From positions 1 to 7,691 of the forward strand of contig QQUO01000142.1 of assembly GCA_008501575.1 (NCBI GenBank): a stretch of 7,691 bases of DNA, in the 5' to 3' direction. The position numbers were made by a program, and so were the translations under genes. How positions within the stretch are numbered: the stretch's first letter is position 1; each line of letters opens with the position of its first letter. Source of the stretch: Pseudomonadota bacterium (GTDB lineage Bacteria; Pseudomonadota; Gammaproteobacteria; Xanthomonadales; Marinicellaceae). This document shows positions 1 through 7,500 of the stretch, one piece after another. The notes under the pieces are model-generated. The model was given only the letters and a program-made list of their open reading frames with translations, did not search any database and had not been told where the DNA came from.

Positions 1-2
1 TG

Positions 3-485
3 GTTTGGTTGTGGCTGTCAGTGGTGGTATTCATCATTGATCAACTGACAAAATACTGGGCCACACAATCATTAACACTTTATGTGCCTGAAAAGGTCAC
101 CGGTTTTTTTAATTGGATATTACTACACAATAAAGGCATTGCCTTCAGTTTGCTGGCTGATCAACCCGGCTGGCAGCGATGGTTTATTCTGGTTATGGCT
201 TCAGTGATAGTTGTCTGGTTATTGCTGTGGTTGTTTAACAGTCCGCGTAAACTGAAGTTGCACAATATTTCATTGGCTTTGGTTATTGGTGGTGCCCTGG
301 GTAATATTTATGACCGTGCTGTGTTAGGCTATGTGGTGGATTTTATTCAGCTGCACTATAACGACTATTATTGGCCGGCTTTTAATATTGCTGATTCAGC
401 CATTACCGTGGGTGCGGTGTTATTGATTATAGATACGCTCTTTAGAAAGCAGGAAAGTGAACAAGATGAAAGTACTTCTGGCTAA
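3..485 (+). CDS. lspA: Lipoprotein signal peptidase (signal peptidase II), 5'-truncated by the window edge
   Basis: LspA is an inner-membrane aspartyl protease that removes the signal peptide of prolipoproteins after Lgt has lipidated the +1 cysteine. The first complete codon is at base 3 and the frame is open to the left edge. The visible V-W-L-W-L lines up with the R-W-L-W-L that starts near residue 11 of E. coli LspA, so roughly 10 N-terminal residues lie outside; the TTG at 9 is not a credible start. Visible family features are D-Q-L-T-K-Y-W (bases about 39-59), N-K-G-I-A-F-S, the G-G-A-L-G-N-x-x-D-R block and F-N-I-A-D-S. The two catalytic aspartates are the D of V-V-D-F-I (339-341) and the D of I-A-D-S (393-395). 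Hydrophobic stretches fit the usual four membrane helices. The TAA stop is at 483-485, and the last 20 bases overlap ispH. The fkpB gene that follows lspA in E. coli is missing here. Confidence 0.97.
   Translation, partial: VWLWLSVVVFIIDQLTKYWATQSLTLYVPEKVTGFFNWILLHNKGIAFSLLADQPGWQRWFILVMASVIVVWLLLWLFNSPRKLKLHNISLALVIGGALGNIYDRAVLGYVVDFIQLHYNDYYWPAFNIADSAITVGAVLLIIDTLFRKQESEQDESTSG
451..454 (+). promoter_or_regulatory. Ribosome binding site deciding the ispH start
   Basis: AGGA lies inside the end of lspA. It is 11 bases before the ATG at 466 and only 2 bases before the in-frame GTG at 457. The 2-base spacing is too short for initiation, so the site supports the ATG. Starting there also gives M-K-V-L-L-A-N-P-R-G-F-C, with the first cluster cysteine at position 12 as in E. 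coli IspH. The 11-base spacing is slightly long, which may mean modest initiation or coupling to lspA translation. Confidence 0.6.
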
Positions 486-1419
486 TCCGCGCGGGTTTTG
501 CGCCGGAGTTGATCGGGCCATTGATATCGTTAACCGTGCCCTGGATTCATTTGGGGCGCCGATTTATGTGCGTCATGAAGTGGTCCATAACCAGTATGTG
601 GTGGAAAAATTACGTGATCGTGGTGCTGTTTTTGTTGATGAATTGGATGAGATTCCGGCCAATCAAATTGTTATTTTTTCCGCACATGGTGTCTCAAAAG
701 CAGTGCGCGAAGAAGCCAAACGGCGGCAACTGAAAGTATTTGATGCCACCTGTCCTTTGGTCACAAAAGTCCATATCGAAGTGTTTCGCTATTGTAAACA
801 AGGATATGATTTGGTACTTATCGGCCATCACGGTCATCCGGAAGTGGAAGGCACCTTAGGCCAATGGGATAAACACAAAGGTCAGGGCACCGTTTATTTG
901 GTGGACTCGGTGGATGAAGTTAAGGGGCTTGAAATTAATAACCCCGCCAAAGTGGCTTTTGTCACCCAAACCACTTTATCTGTGGATGACACCAAAGAAA
1001 TTATTGCCGCTCTCCAGGATAAGTTCCCGGCCATCGAAGGTCCGAAACATGATGATATCTGTTATGCCACCCAAAATCGCCAGAATGCTGTCAAAACACT
1101 CACCGAATTCTGTGATTTGGTGTTGGTGGTGGGTAGCATAAACAGTTCAAATTCTAATCGCTTAAAAGAGCTGGCAGAGCGAAAAGGGGTGCGCTCATAT
1201 TTAATTGATGATGCCAGTTATATCAATCCCGATTGGCTCAATGGCGTCGAAACCATCGGTCTCACCGCCGGTGCTTCCGCCCCTGAAAAGCTGGTTAAAG
1301 ATGTCATTGTCTGGTTACAAAAACACGATAAAGACATCCAGGTCGAATCGCTCGAAGGCGAACCGGAAAATATGGTGTTTGCCTTGCCCAAAGAATTGCG
1401 ACTGGTTCAAACCACCTAA
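466..1419 (+). CDS. ispH: 4-hydroxy-3-methylbut-2-enyl diphosphate reductase (IspH/LytB)
   Basis: IspH is a cytosolic [4Fe-4S] enzyme. It catalyses the last step of the MEP pathway, reducing HMBPP to IPP and DMAPP for isoprenoids such as ubiquinone and undecaprenyl phosphate. The protein is 317 residues against 316 in E. coli. The three cluster cysteines are visible: C12 (N-P-R-G-F-C), C96 (D-A-T-C-P-L-V) and C199 (D-D-I-C-Y-A-T). Substrate-site residues are also present: H41 (V-V-H-N), H74 (S-A-H-G-V), H124 and E126 (G-H-P-E-V-E-G), T167 (T-Q-T-T-L-S-V), and S227, S228 and N229 (N-S-S-N-S-N-R). The 2-residue offset after about residue 170 reflects a small insertion relative to E. coli. I chose the ATG at 466 because it fixes C12 and has a plausible ribosome binding site. 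The gene is translationally overlapped with lspA and probably shares its transcript. Nothing suggests inactivation. Confidence 0.98.
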   Translation: MKVLLANPRGFCAGVDRAIDIVNRALDSFGAPIYVRHEVVHNQYVVEKLRDRGAVFVDELDEIPANQIVIFSAHGVSKAVREEAKRRQLKVFDATCPLVTKVHIEVFRYCKQGYDLVLIGHHGHPEVEGTLGQWDKHKGQGTVYLVDSVDEVKGLEINNPAKVAFVTQTTLSVDDTKEIIAALQDKFPAIEGPKHDDICYATQNRQNAVKTLTEFCDLVLVVGSINSSNSNRLKELAERKGVRSYLIDDASYINPDWLNGVETIGLTAGASAPEKLVKDVIVWLQKHDKDIQVESLEGEPENMVFALPKELRLVQTT

Positions 1420-1430
1420 ACATTACTTTT

Positions 1431-1458
1431 AAAACCGTTTATCGGCGGTTTTGTTCCA
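1431..1458 (+). terminator. Possible weak intrinsic terminator after ispH
   Basis: AAAACCG (1431-1437) pairs with CGGTTTT (1446-1452) to give a 7-bp stem with an 8-base loop, 11 bases after the ispH stop. The U-tract is short (four T, then G, then TT) and is mostly within the stem. Termination is therefore likely partial, and some read-through from lspA-ispH into the pilin operon is possible. The opposite strand carries TTTT after the stem too, so it could act in both directions, but no converging gene is seen here. Confidence 0.5.
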
Positions 1459-1490
1459 TTGGTCGGAAGCTGTTCATTATCTCTTGAGTT

Positions 1491-1518
1491 TTGACAAATC
1501 TTTGTTCATGATTACACT
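1491..1518 (+). promoter_or_regulatory. Predicted sigma70 promoter for the minor-pilin operon
   Basis: A perfect -35 hexamer TTGACA (1491-1496) is followed after 16 bases by TACACT (1513-1518). TACACT matches the -10 consensus at four of six positions, including the key first T, second A and last T. Transcription would start near 1525, leaving a leader of about 20 bases before the ATG at 1547. It lies between the ispH hairpin and the first pilin gene, where an operon promoter is expected. It is predicted by eye from sequence alone. Confidence 0.6.
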
Positions 1519-1546
1519 GAACTTAAGTCTAAACAGCGAGCGCACA

Positions 1547-2011
1547 ATGAAAGTAAGAGGGTTTACCTTAATTGAACTGATCATTACCTTATTAATTGGA
1601 TCCATATTATTGGCTTGGGGCGTGCCCAATTACCGTGATTTTAAATTACGGCGCATGATTACCGACAATGCCAATAACCTTACCTACAGTTTAAATTTAG
1701 CCCGTGCTGAGGCGGTGCGTTATGGCACCGATGTGGAAGTGGAACCGAACAACTCTAATTGGCGTCTTGGTTGGACCATTACAGCCAAAGGTGTCGGCGG
1801 TGCACCGGATACAATTATTGCCCAAGAAAGCCGTATGGACACGCAAATGCGCTTAGTATTAAAAAATGGCAATAAAATTGTATTTAATCGAATTGGTGGT
1901 TTAAAAGCCAACGAACCGGCTGAGTTTGTATTAAGGCATAAGGACATGCCCAATGATAAAAAAGATGTGTTTGTTACCATGTCAGGCAATATAAAGGTGG
2001 TCAACAAATGA
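1547..2011 (+). CDS. fimU: Type IV pilus minor pilin, FimT/FimU (GspH) family
   Basis: This is the first gene of the pilus operon and encodes a 154-residue pseudopilin-like protein. In characterised systems the GspH-type minor pilin helps prime pilus assembly and sits near the fibre tip. The class III leader is M-K-V-R-G, cut by the prepilin peptidase PilD before F6, with T-L-I-E following so that E10 is Glu+5. Residues 6-27 form the hydrophobic N-terminal helix. The C-terminal part fits a GspH domain (N-x-x-R-L-G-W at about 71-76, I-V-F-N-R-I-G-G near 111-118). The ATG at 1547 is chosen because it places the leader correctly and has GCGAG six bases upstream; the frame extends further 5' but without prepilin logic. 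The protein has no cysteine and ends with G-N-I-K-V instead of the GRxR motif linked to DNA binding in FimT. Position before pilV favours the FimU role, but the FimT/FimU split is uncertain. Confidence 0.88.
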   Translation: MKVRGFTLIELIITLLIGSILLAWGVPNYRDFKLRRMITDNANNLTYSLNLARAEAVRYGTDVEVEPNNSNWRLGWTITAKGVGGAPDTIIAQESRMDTQMRLVLKNGNKIVFNRIGGLKANEPAEFVLRHKDMPNDKKDVFVTMSGNIKVVNK

Positions 2012-2526
2012 ATCATAAAGAAGACGGTTTTACTTTATTGGAAGTTCTTATCGCCATCGTGGTGTTTTCATTCGGCCTACTCGGTATTGCCGGTATGATG
2101 ACCATTTCGGTGCGCAACAATCACAACGGCTATCTGCGATCACAAGCCAACTTTCTGGCCGAGAATATGATGGACCGAATGCGCGCAAACCCAACAGCAC
2201 TTTGGTCTGGTACATACACGGGTACACCAAGCGCGGGAACAGCAGAATGTAAACTTGCAAGTCCTTGTAATTACGATGAACTGGCGGCATATGATATGGA
2301 GCAATGGGCACAATCAATCGATTTAGCTTTGCCTAACGGAGTTGGCACAATAAGTTGTGTGAATAATCAACCCTTACCTGCGAACCTGTCTTCAGCAACA
2401 GCACCTTCTATTTGGTTTCCAGCACCACCTTACAGAGGTATTTGTACCATAACAATTACCTGGAATGAAGCCAATAGAACTTCAAATCAAGATGCTCAAG
2501 TATTGGAATTGGTGGCACAACCATGA
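2008..2526 (+). CDS. pilV: Type IV pilus minor pilin PilV
   Basis: PilV is a minor pilin that joins FimU, PilW and PilX in the assembly-priming and tip complex. The protein has 172 residues. The leader M-N-H-K-E-D-G is cut before F8, giving F-T-L-L-E with E12 as Glu+5. Residues 8-30 form the hydrophobic helix, and A-E-N-M-M-D-R-M-R-A-N (51-61) is a hallmark of the PilV family. The mature region has four cysteines (C81, C87, C117, C146) that could form two disulfides in the periplasm. The ATG overlaps the previous stop as ATGA (2008-2011), and AAAGGTGG (1993-2000) lies 7 bases upstream, so translation is probably coupled. The region after about residue 62 matches no motif I recognise, which is usual since PilV globular domains diverge quickly. 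Confidence 0.92.
   Translation: MNHKEDGFTLLEVLIAIVVFSFGLLGIAGMMTISVRNNHNGYLRSQANFLAENMMDRMRANPTALWSGTYTGTPSAGTAECKLASPCNYDELAAYDMEQWAQSIDLALPNGVGTISCVNNQPLPANLSSATAPSIWFPAPPYRGICTITITWNEANRTSNQDAQVLELVAQP
2511..2515 (+). promoter_or_regulatory. Ribosome binding site deciding the pilW start
   Basis: GGTGG lies 7 bases before the ATG at 2523, inside the end of pilV. Two later in-frame ATG codons (2538 and 2547) would give leaders of 9 and 6 residues that prepilin peptidase could also accept, but neither has a visible Shine-Dalgarno sequence. The site together with the ATGA overlap favours 2523. Confidence 0.65.
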
Positions 2527-3863
2527 ATAGAATAACAATGCAAAAAATGAATAAAACACAAGGCTTTTCGTTGATTGAGCTAATGGTTGCAATGGTTATT
2601 GGCATTATTGTTCTGCTTGGTCTGGTGTCTTTGTTTACCAACTCAAGTATTCTCAATAAAGCCCAGACAGGTTTAGCCACATTGCAGGAAAATGGCCGTT
2701 ATGCCATCACCCGAATTAAGGAAGATGTTGAACAGGCTGGACGAAAACATTGTGCCACAGTGGCGATGCCATCGGATGTACTGACCAACTGGGATCAAGG
2801 CTATGCCATGACGACTTGGATGGTGGATAGAAATGTCAATTTTAATAACCATGCTTCTACCAACGGATTACCATTAATGAATCAAGTTCAGCTTGATTTA
2901 TTATCAGATGATGATCAATTACCCGATGCTTTTAGTTTAGCCGGATCGAACTCATATCCATTAGATTCTCGTTATTTCATTCAGGGGCATCATTGTTCTG
3001 CCTCCAGTTGTGTGCCGGCAATCAAGGGTGTGGTTGGTTCGGACAAGCAATCAAATTTAAGAAATATTGGCACAAGCGATGGCGATCGGGCTGCTGACAC
3101 GGATGTATTAACTGTTCGTTATCTCAATGGAGGTAATCGCATTAGTTCAGTAACCGGCAATACCTTTACACTGGATGATGTTGTCACTGCTTCAGCAAAT
3201 TTAGCTGTGGTTGCAGATTGTAATACAGCTTATGTGGCTAATGCCACATGGGGTGGAAATACTGTCACTCTTAATGGCTCCACAATCCCCGTTTTTAGTG
3301 TATTGTCAGACACCCGAGTGTATGACATGGAAGAGGATTTTCGAACTGTGAGCTACTTTATCGGTGTTGATACTGATCCGAACAGACCTGGTCGAATGAT
3401 TAGCTCACTGTATCGTTCAGAAAATGGCAATGTGCAACAATTGGTTGAGGGTGTTGAACGTTTTGATGTCTTTTATTTAGCACAGACTCAAACAGGTCAT
3501 GTTGTCAGATTAACTGCTGACGAAGTACAGGCAGTTCAAGGCGGTGGTGACGTCAATAAAGACGGTGCGATGGATAGCACCACCGGTTGCATCTTACCAC
3601 CAAAGTCCGAAGCCACACCCAGTGGAACTCAATTGGCCAATGGATCGGGTTGTCTTTGGCGTTCTATTTATGCCATGGAAATTCATTTATTATTAAATAC
3701 AGTGAATGACAGCAGTATGGTAGAGGATGAAGTTTTTATCTATTCACCGGATGGTCTCACTCCACAAACACCCGGCACCACTTTGACATCAGGATTAGAT
3801 CGCGAGCGTATGTATCGTCGAGAATTCACAGCCACCGTACCAATTAGGAGCTACGCATTATGA
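2523..3863 (+). CDS. pilW: Type IV pilus minor pilin PilW
   Basis: PilW is a large minor pilin (446 residues here) that links the FimU-PilV side of the tip complex to PilX and PilY1. From the first ATG the leader is 14 residues, ending in K-T-Q-G, cut before F15 (F-S-L-I-E, with E19 as Glu+5). The hydrophobic helix spans about 15-38. Family signs in the mature protein include E-N-G-R-Y-A (56-61), Y-F-I-G-V-D (278-283), S-L-Y-R-S-E-N-G (295-302), L-V-E-G-V-E (307-312) and the C-terminal R-R-E-F-T-A-T-V (432-439). Six cysteines (77, 158, 163, 233, 356, 377) allow up to three disulfides. Residues 343-351 (D-V-N-K-D-G-A-M-D) look like a calcium-binding loop. The start overlaps the pilV stop as ATGA, and the end overlaps pilX in the same way, so the genes are probably translationally coupled. 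Confidence 0.94.
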   Translation: MNRITMQKMNKTQGFSLIELMVAMVIGIIVLLGLVSLFTNSSILNKAQTGLATLQENGRYAITRIKEDVEQAGRKHCATVAMPSDVLTNWDQGYAMTTWMVDRNVNFNNHASTNGLPLMNQVQLDLLSDDDQLPDAFSLAGSNSYPLDSRYFIQGHHCSASSCVPAIKGVVGSDKQSNLRNIGTSDGDRAADTDVLTVRYLNGGNRISSVTGNTFTLDDVVTASANLAVVADCNTAYVANATWGGNTVTLNGSTIPVFSVLSDTRVYDMEEDFRTVSYFIGVDTDPNRPGRMISSLYRSENGNVQQLVEGVERFDVFYLAQTQTGHVVRLTADEVQAVQGGGDVNKDGAMDSTTGCILPPKSEATPSGTQLANGSGCLWRSIYAMEIHLLLNTVNDSSMVEDEVFIYSPDGLTPQTPGTTLTSGLDRERMYRREFTATVPIRSYAL

Positions 3864-4489
3864 AAAACCAATCTATTCAGACCTTAAGACATCAACAAGG
3901 TGCTGCATTGGCTGTGGGGCTAATTCTGTTATTAATTATTACATTAATGGGATATGCCGGCATGAAAGGCACCATGTTGCAGGAAAAAATGGCGGCCGGT
4001 TTACACAATCGATCGTTAGCACAATCCGGGGCTAATTCAGCGGTGAGAGCAGGTGAAGAATTTTTGTATAATCTGGTTGAACAAACAAATGGTGTTGATG
4101 TAAGAGGCACACCCAATGGTGCTTTTCATAATCTTTATTCACAGTTGCAAGATCCAGAAAATCCAGCATCAGGGTTTAATACCATCGTTACAGATTTTAA
4201 GCAAAGAAACTGGACGAGTGGCAAAGGCACTGTCCACAGTCATGATTTTACCAGTGCATCCTATGATAGCAGCAAGTTAAACAGACAACCTTTCTATATT
4301 GTTGAGGAAATTGCGGCCACCAGTACTGGCGCAGTGAACTCTCAAGAATTTGGAACCCGTGGCGGCAGTGATATCAACGAACAAAAAGCCTTTTTAATTA
4401 CGGGTAAGAGTGACAGTGGGGATGGTAAAACAATTGTTTTAAATCAATCCATGTATACAGTTGTGGTGAGTAGTTCGCCAACTAATTAA
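3860..4489 (+). CDS. pilX: Type IV pilus assembly protein PilX
   Basis: PilX is a minor pilin with a PilX N-terminal domain, thought to sit at or near the tip next to PilY1. The protein is 209 residues. The N-terminus reads H-Q-Q-G then A-A-L-A-V, so prepilin peptidase would cut after G14. Position +5 is V19 rather than glutamate. The hydrophobic helix runs about 15-34 and is followed by M-L-Q-E-K-M-A-A-G-L (39-48), a family hallmark. There are no cysteines. The ATG overlaps the pilW stop as ATGA and has a strong AGGAG (3846-3850) 9 bases upstream, the best Shine-Dalgarno in the operon. Missing Glu+5 is normal for PilX and its type II secretion counterpart GspK and fits a subunit that caps the fibre. 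Confidence 0.93.
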   Translation: MKNQSIQTLRHQQGAALAVGLILLLIITLMGYAGMKGTMLQEKMAAGLHNRSLAQSGANSAVRAGEEFLYNLVEQTNGVDVRGTPNGAFHNLYSQLQDPENPASGFNTIVTDFKQRNWTSGKGTVHSHDFTSASYDSSKLNRQPFYIVEEIAATSTGAVNSQEFGTRGGSDINEQKAFLITGKSDSGDGKTIVLNQSMYTVVVSSSPTN

Positions 4490-4493
4490 ATGC

Positions 4494-4496
4494 GAG
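4494..4496 (+). promoter_or_regulatory. Weak ribosome binding site of pilY1
   Basis: Only GAG (within GCGAGA) precedes the pilY1 ATG, with a 6-base spacer. This is much poorer than the sites before pilV, pilW and pilX and lies in a 13-base gap instead of an ATGA overlap. A lower translation rate for a one-per-fibre tip adhesin would be consistent, but that is inference. Confidence 0.4.
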
Positions 4497-4502
4497 ATTA
4501 TT

Positions 4503-7500
4503 ATGAATAAGTCAAAATTTTTTACCTTTATTAGTTTTATGTTTTTGAGTATTGGCTCGGGTTTATCTCCTGCTCATGCGTCCTTACTGGAACTATCACA
4601 CGAACCTTTATTTCTGAATCAGTCGGTTCCACCGGCCATCGCAGTTACTTTAGATGATTCGGGCAGTATGGCATGGGGCTATCTTGGCAGCAGTTCAGGT
4701 AATGCTTTTGCGGATCCTAACCAAAATAGGCTGTATTACAATCCCAATATTAAATACACGCCCCCAATTAAGGCGGATGGTTCGCAGATGCCTAATATTG
4801 ATTATAAAAATGCACCTGTTAACGGTTATTTAGGCACAAAACACGGTGCGTGGTTTTATCAAAACTTAGAAACGGCCTACAGGCCTTTAAGAACCATTTC
4901 TTATTACTCAAACGGGACATTTGGTGGTAGTTATGCAGGAGATATTCCTGCAGCAAGCAATGACGGTAAATGGACCAATGCCTTTTATTTAGAAAGAACT
5001 AAAACAGGTTATAAAGAAATCAAACTCACTTCTAACGCAGATTTGACTAATTTTGCCAATTGGTTTTCATACTACAATACCCGCATGAAACTGGCTCGAG
5101 CTTCCATCAGTCGTGCTTTTGCAGGTTTTGGTCCAAATTTTAAGTTAGATTGGCAAATGCTTCACAGTGACACCACGCTTAATAACTTAAATAGATTTGA
5201 AAATACACATCGCAATAATTTTTACCAATGGTTATTTGAGGCACCGACAAGTGGTGGCACCCCTTTACGCGCAGCTTTTAATCGGGCAGGTAAATTGTTT
5301 GAAGATGAAAACAGTTATAAATACAAATCAGAGTATTTTGATGGTGCATTTTCTTGTCAACAGAACTTTCATATTGCAATATCAGATGGTGAATGGAATG
5401 GCAGTAATGTTGATGGACTGATTAATGATAACTCCACTCATAACCCATTACCCGGAGATACGGGGTCTTTAGACATAACTGCCGGATTTTATGGGAAGTA
5501 TGATGGAACAGGACAGCAAAACGTGTTTCATTATAGTGGTCATAGTAAAAATTTAGCTGATATTGCTTTTCATTATTGGGCCAATGATTTGATGCCCTCT
5601 TTAAGTAATAATGTTCAGCGGTATAAAAGTGACTATACGGATAAAACCGGTGCTCAAATTGATTTTTCTTCAGTGAATGATGAATGGGAACATCCGGATT
5701 TTGTTTGGAACCCCAAAAACAACCCCGCATATTGGCAACACGTTGTTACTTATAACGTCGGTATGGGTTTAGAGTCGCTTTTGGTTGAAAGGTATAAGTC
5801 TGGTATTTACACCTGTCCACAAGTAACCGCTTTATCACCCAATGATGCTGTTATCCAAGGGTTAAGAAATGGTGATTGTAACTGGACTTCAAATAAAATT
5901 GATGATGTGTATCATTCATCGCTCAATAGCCGTGGTGAGTTTTTTAGTGCCAATGATCCTGATGAACTGATTAAAGCACTTAATGATGTGGTTAGAAATA
6001 TTACTGAGCGCCTATCGCGTGGTAGCACATCAACGATATCCTCAGGGGTTATTACGAATGATACCATGGCATTTTCGCCCGGATTTGATTCATCGAACTG
6101 GTCCGGCAATCTTATTGCCAGAGAAGTTAATTCAGATGGTACATTTGGTGACCCTAAATGGGATGCGTCATGTGTTTTGACCGGGGGTTTATGCGCAGCA
6201 ACAGGCACTCATGTGAATCAACAAGTCAGTCGTGATATCTATACCTATGATAAATTATTAGGGTTGGTTAAATTTGATTCAAGCCTTCCCAGTGTATTAA
6301 AGTCACTAATATCCGATCAGGCCAGTGAGGTTATTACCAGAACCGGCGCAACAGTTAATGATATTATAGATTATGTTAATGGTGATCAAAGTAAAGAAAT
6401 TACCAATGGAGGGGTTCTTCGAAATCGTTCCAGTCTGCTGGCAGATATCGTTCATGGTAGCCCCGCTATTGTGCGAGGCCCGGGTGAACGCTATGATGAC
6501 AGTTTATGGCCTGCCGGAACTAAGGAGCAATTAGCCGCAAAAAACGGTAACGGTTATTTGGATTTTCAAAAGACCCATGAAAATAGACATAATGTCCTGT
6601 ACACAGGTTCAAATAGTGGTATGTTACATGCATTTGATGCTGATAATCCGGCCACCACAGAAGAGTATTGGGGTTATGTTCCAAATAAAGCATTAAGTCA
6701 TCTGTATAAATTGATTGACCCCCAGTTTGATCATTGGTCCTATGTGGACAATACGCCGGTCGTAAGGGATGCATTTTTTAATGATAAATGGCACACCACT
6801 TTAGTTGGTGGTATGCGGTATGGTGGTCAGGCTTTTTTTGCTTTAGATATCACTCAAGCGCCATCTGCAGCACCTAAAGTTCTGTGGGAATTCAGTGATG
6901 AAGATGACCCAGATATGGGCTACACATATGGTCAAGCCTCGGTTGTTAGAATAAGTAGTACCGGTGATTGGGTGGCTTTGTTGCCCAATGGCTATAATAA
7001 TTCCCAATATTATTATGGAGATCCATCAAACCCAACTGATACCAACGTTTCTGGATCTGGTAATGCTGTTTTATTTGTGGTGCGCTTAAGTGATGGCAAA
7101 TTATTGGCCAAATTAGACACCGGAGTTGGTTCTGCAACTACGCCAAATGGTTTAGCAACAGCAGTGGCTGTGGATTCTAGATATTCACAGAAAACCAATT
7201 CCACTGAAATAGGTATTGATATTGGTGCAGATTTTGCCTATGCCGGCGATTTGTATGGAAATTTATGGCGCTTTGACTTTACCAGTGCCAATTATTCTGA
7301 TTGGTCATCTTCTATTAAGCGAATCATAAAAGCTGATAACAGAATGTATCGACCCATTACAGTACAACCACGTGTTATAAATTTACCAGCGAATATACAA
7401 AGTAAAGATAAAGATGTGATTGTTATGTTTGGCACGGGTAAATATATTGAGGTGCCTGATCGAGCAATTACATTACCTACAAAACAATATATGGTTGGTA

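Noticed and set aside
457..465. GTG start for ispH, adding three residues.
   Set aside because: The AGGA is only 2 bases upstream, and the extension shifts the first cluster cysteine from its usual position 12.
1435..1443. CCGTTTATC resembles the AlgR-binding core (CCGTTCGTC) known upstream of the Pseudomonas fimU operon.
   Set aside because: It matches only seven of nine positions, lies within the terminator-like hairpin stem and loop, and no regulator gene is seen; chance is a sufficient explanation.
1451..1546. N-terminal extension of the first pilin gene to a TTG at 1451.
   Set aside because: It would run through the promoter and bury the class III prepilin leader 32 residues inside the protein.
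4434..4459. Possible internal promoter before pilY1 (TTGTTT and TATACA).
   Set aside because: The spacer is only 14 bases and both hexamers are imperfect; the gene is well explained as the distal part of the operon.
5422..5730. Open frame of 102 codons on the minus strand inside pilY1.
   Set aside because: It is fully antisense to a well-supported PilY1 reading frame and its product resembles nothing I recognise; it is a shadow of coding sequence.
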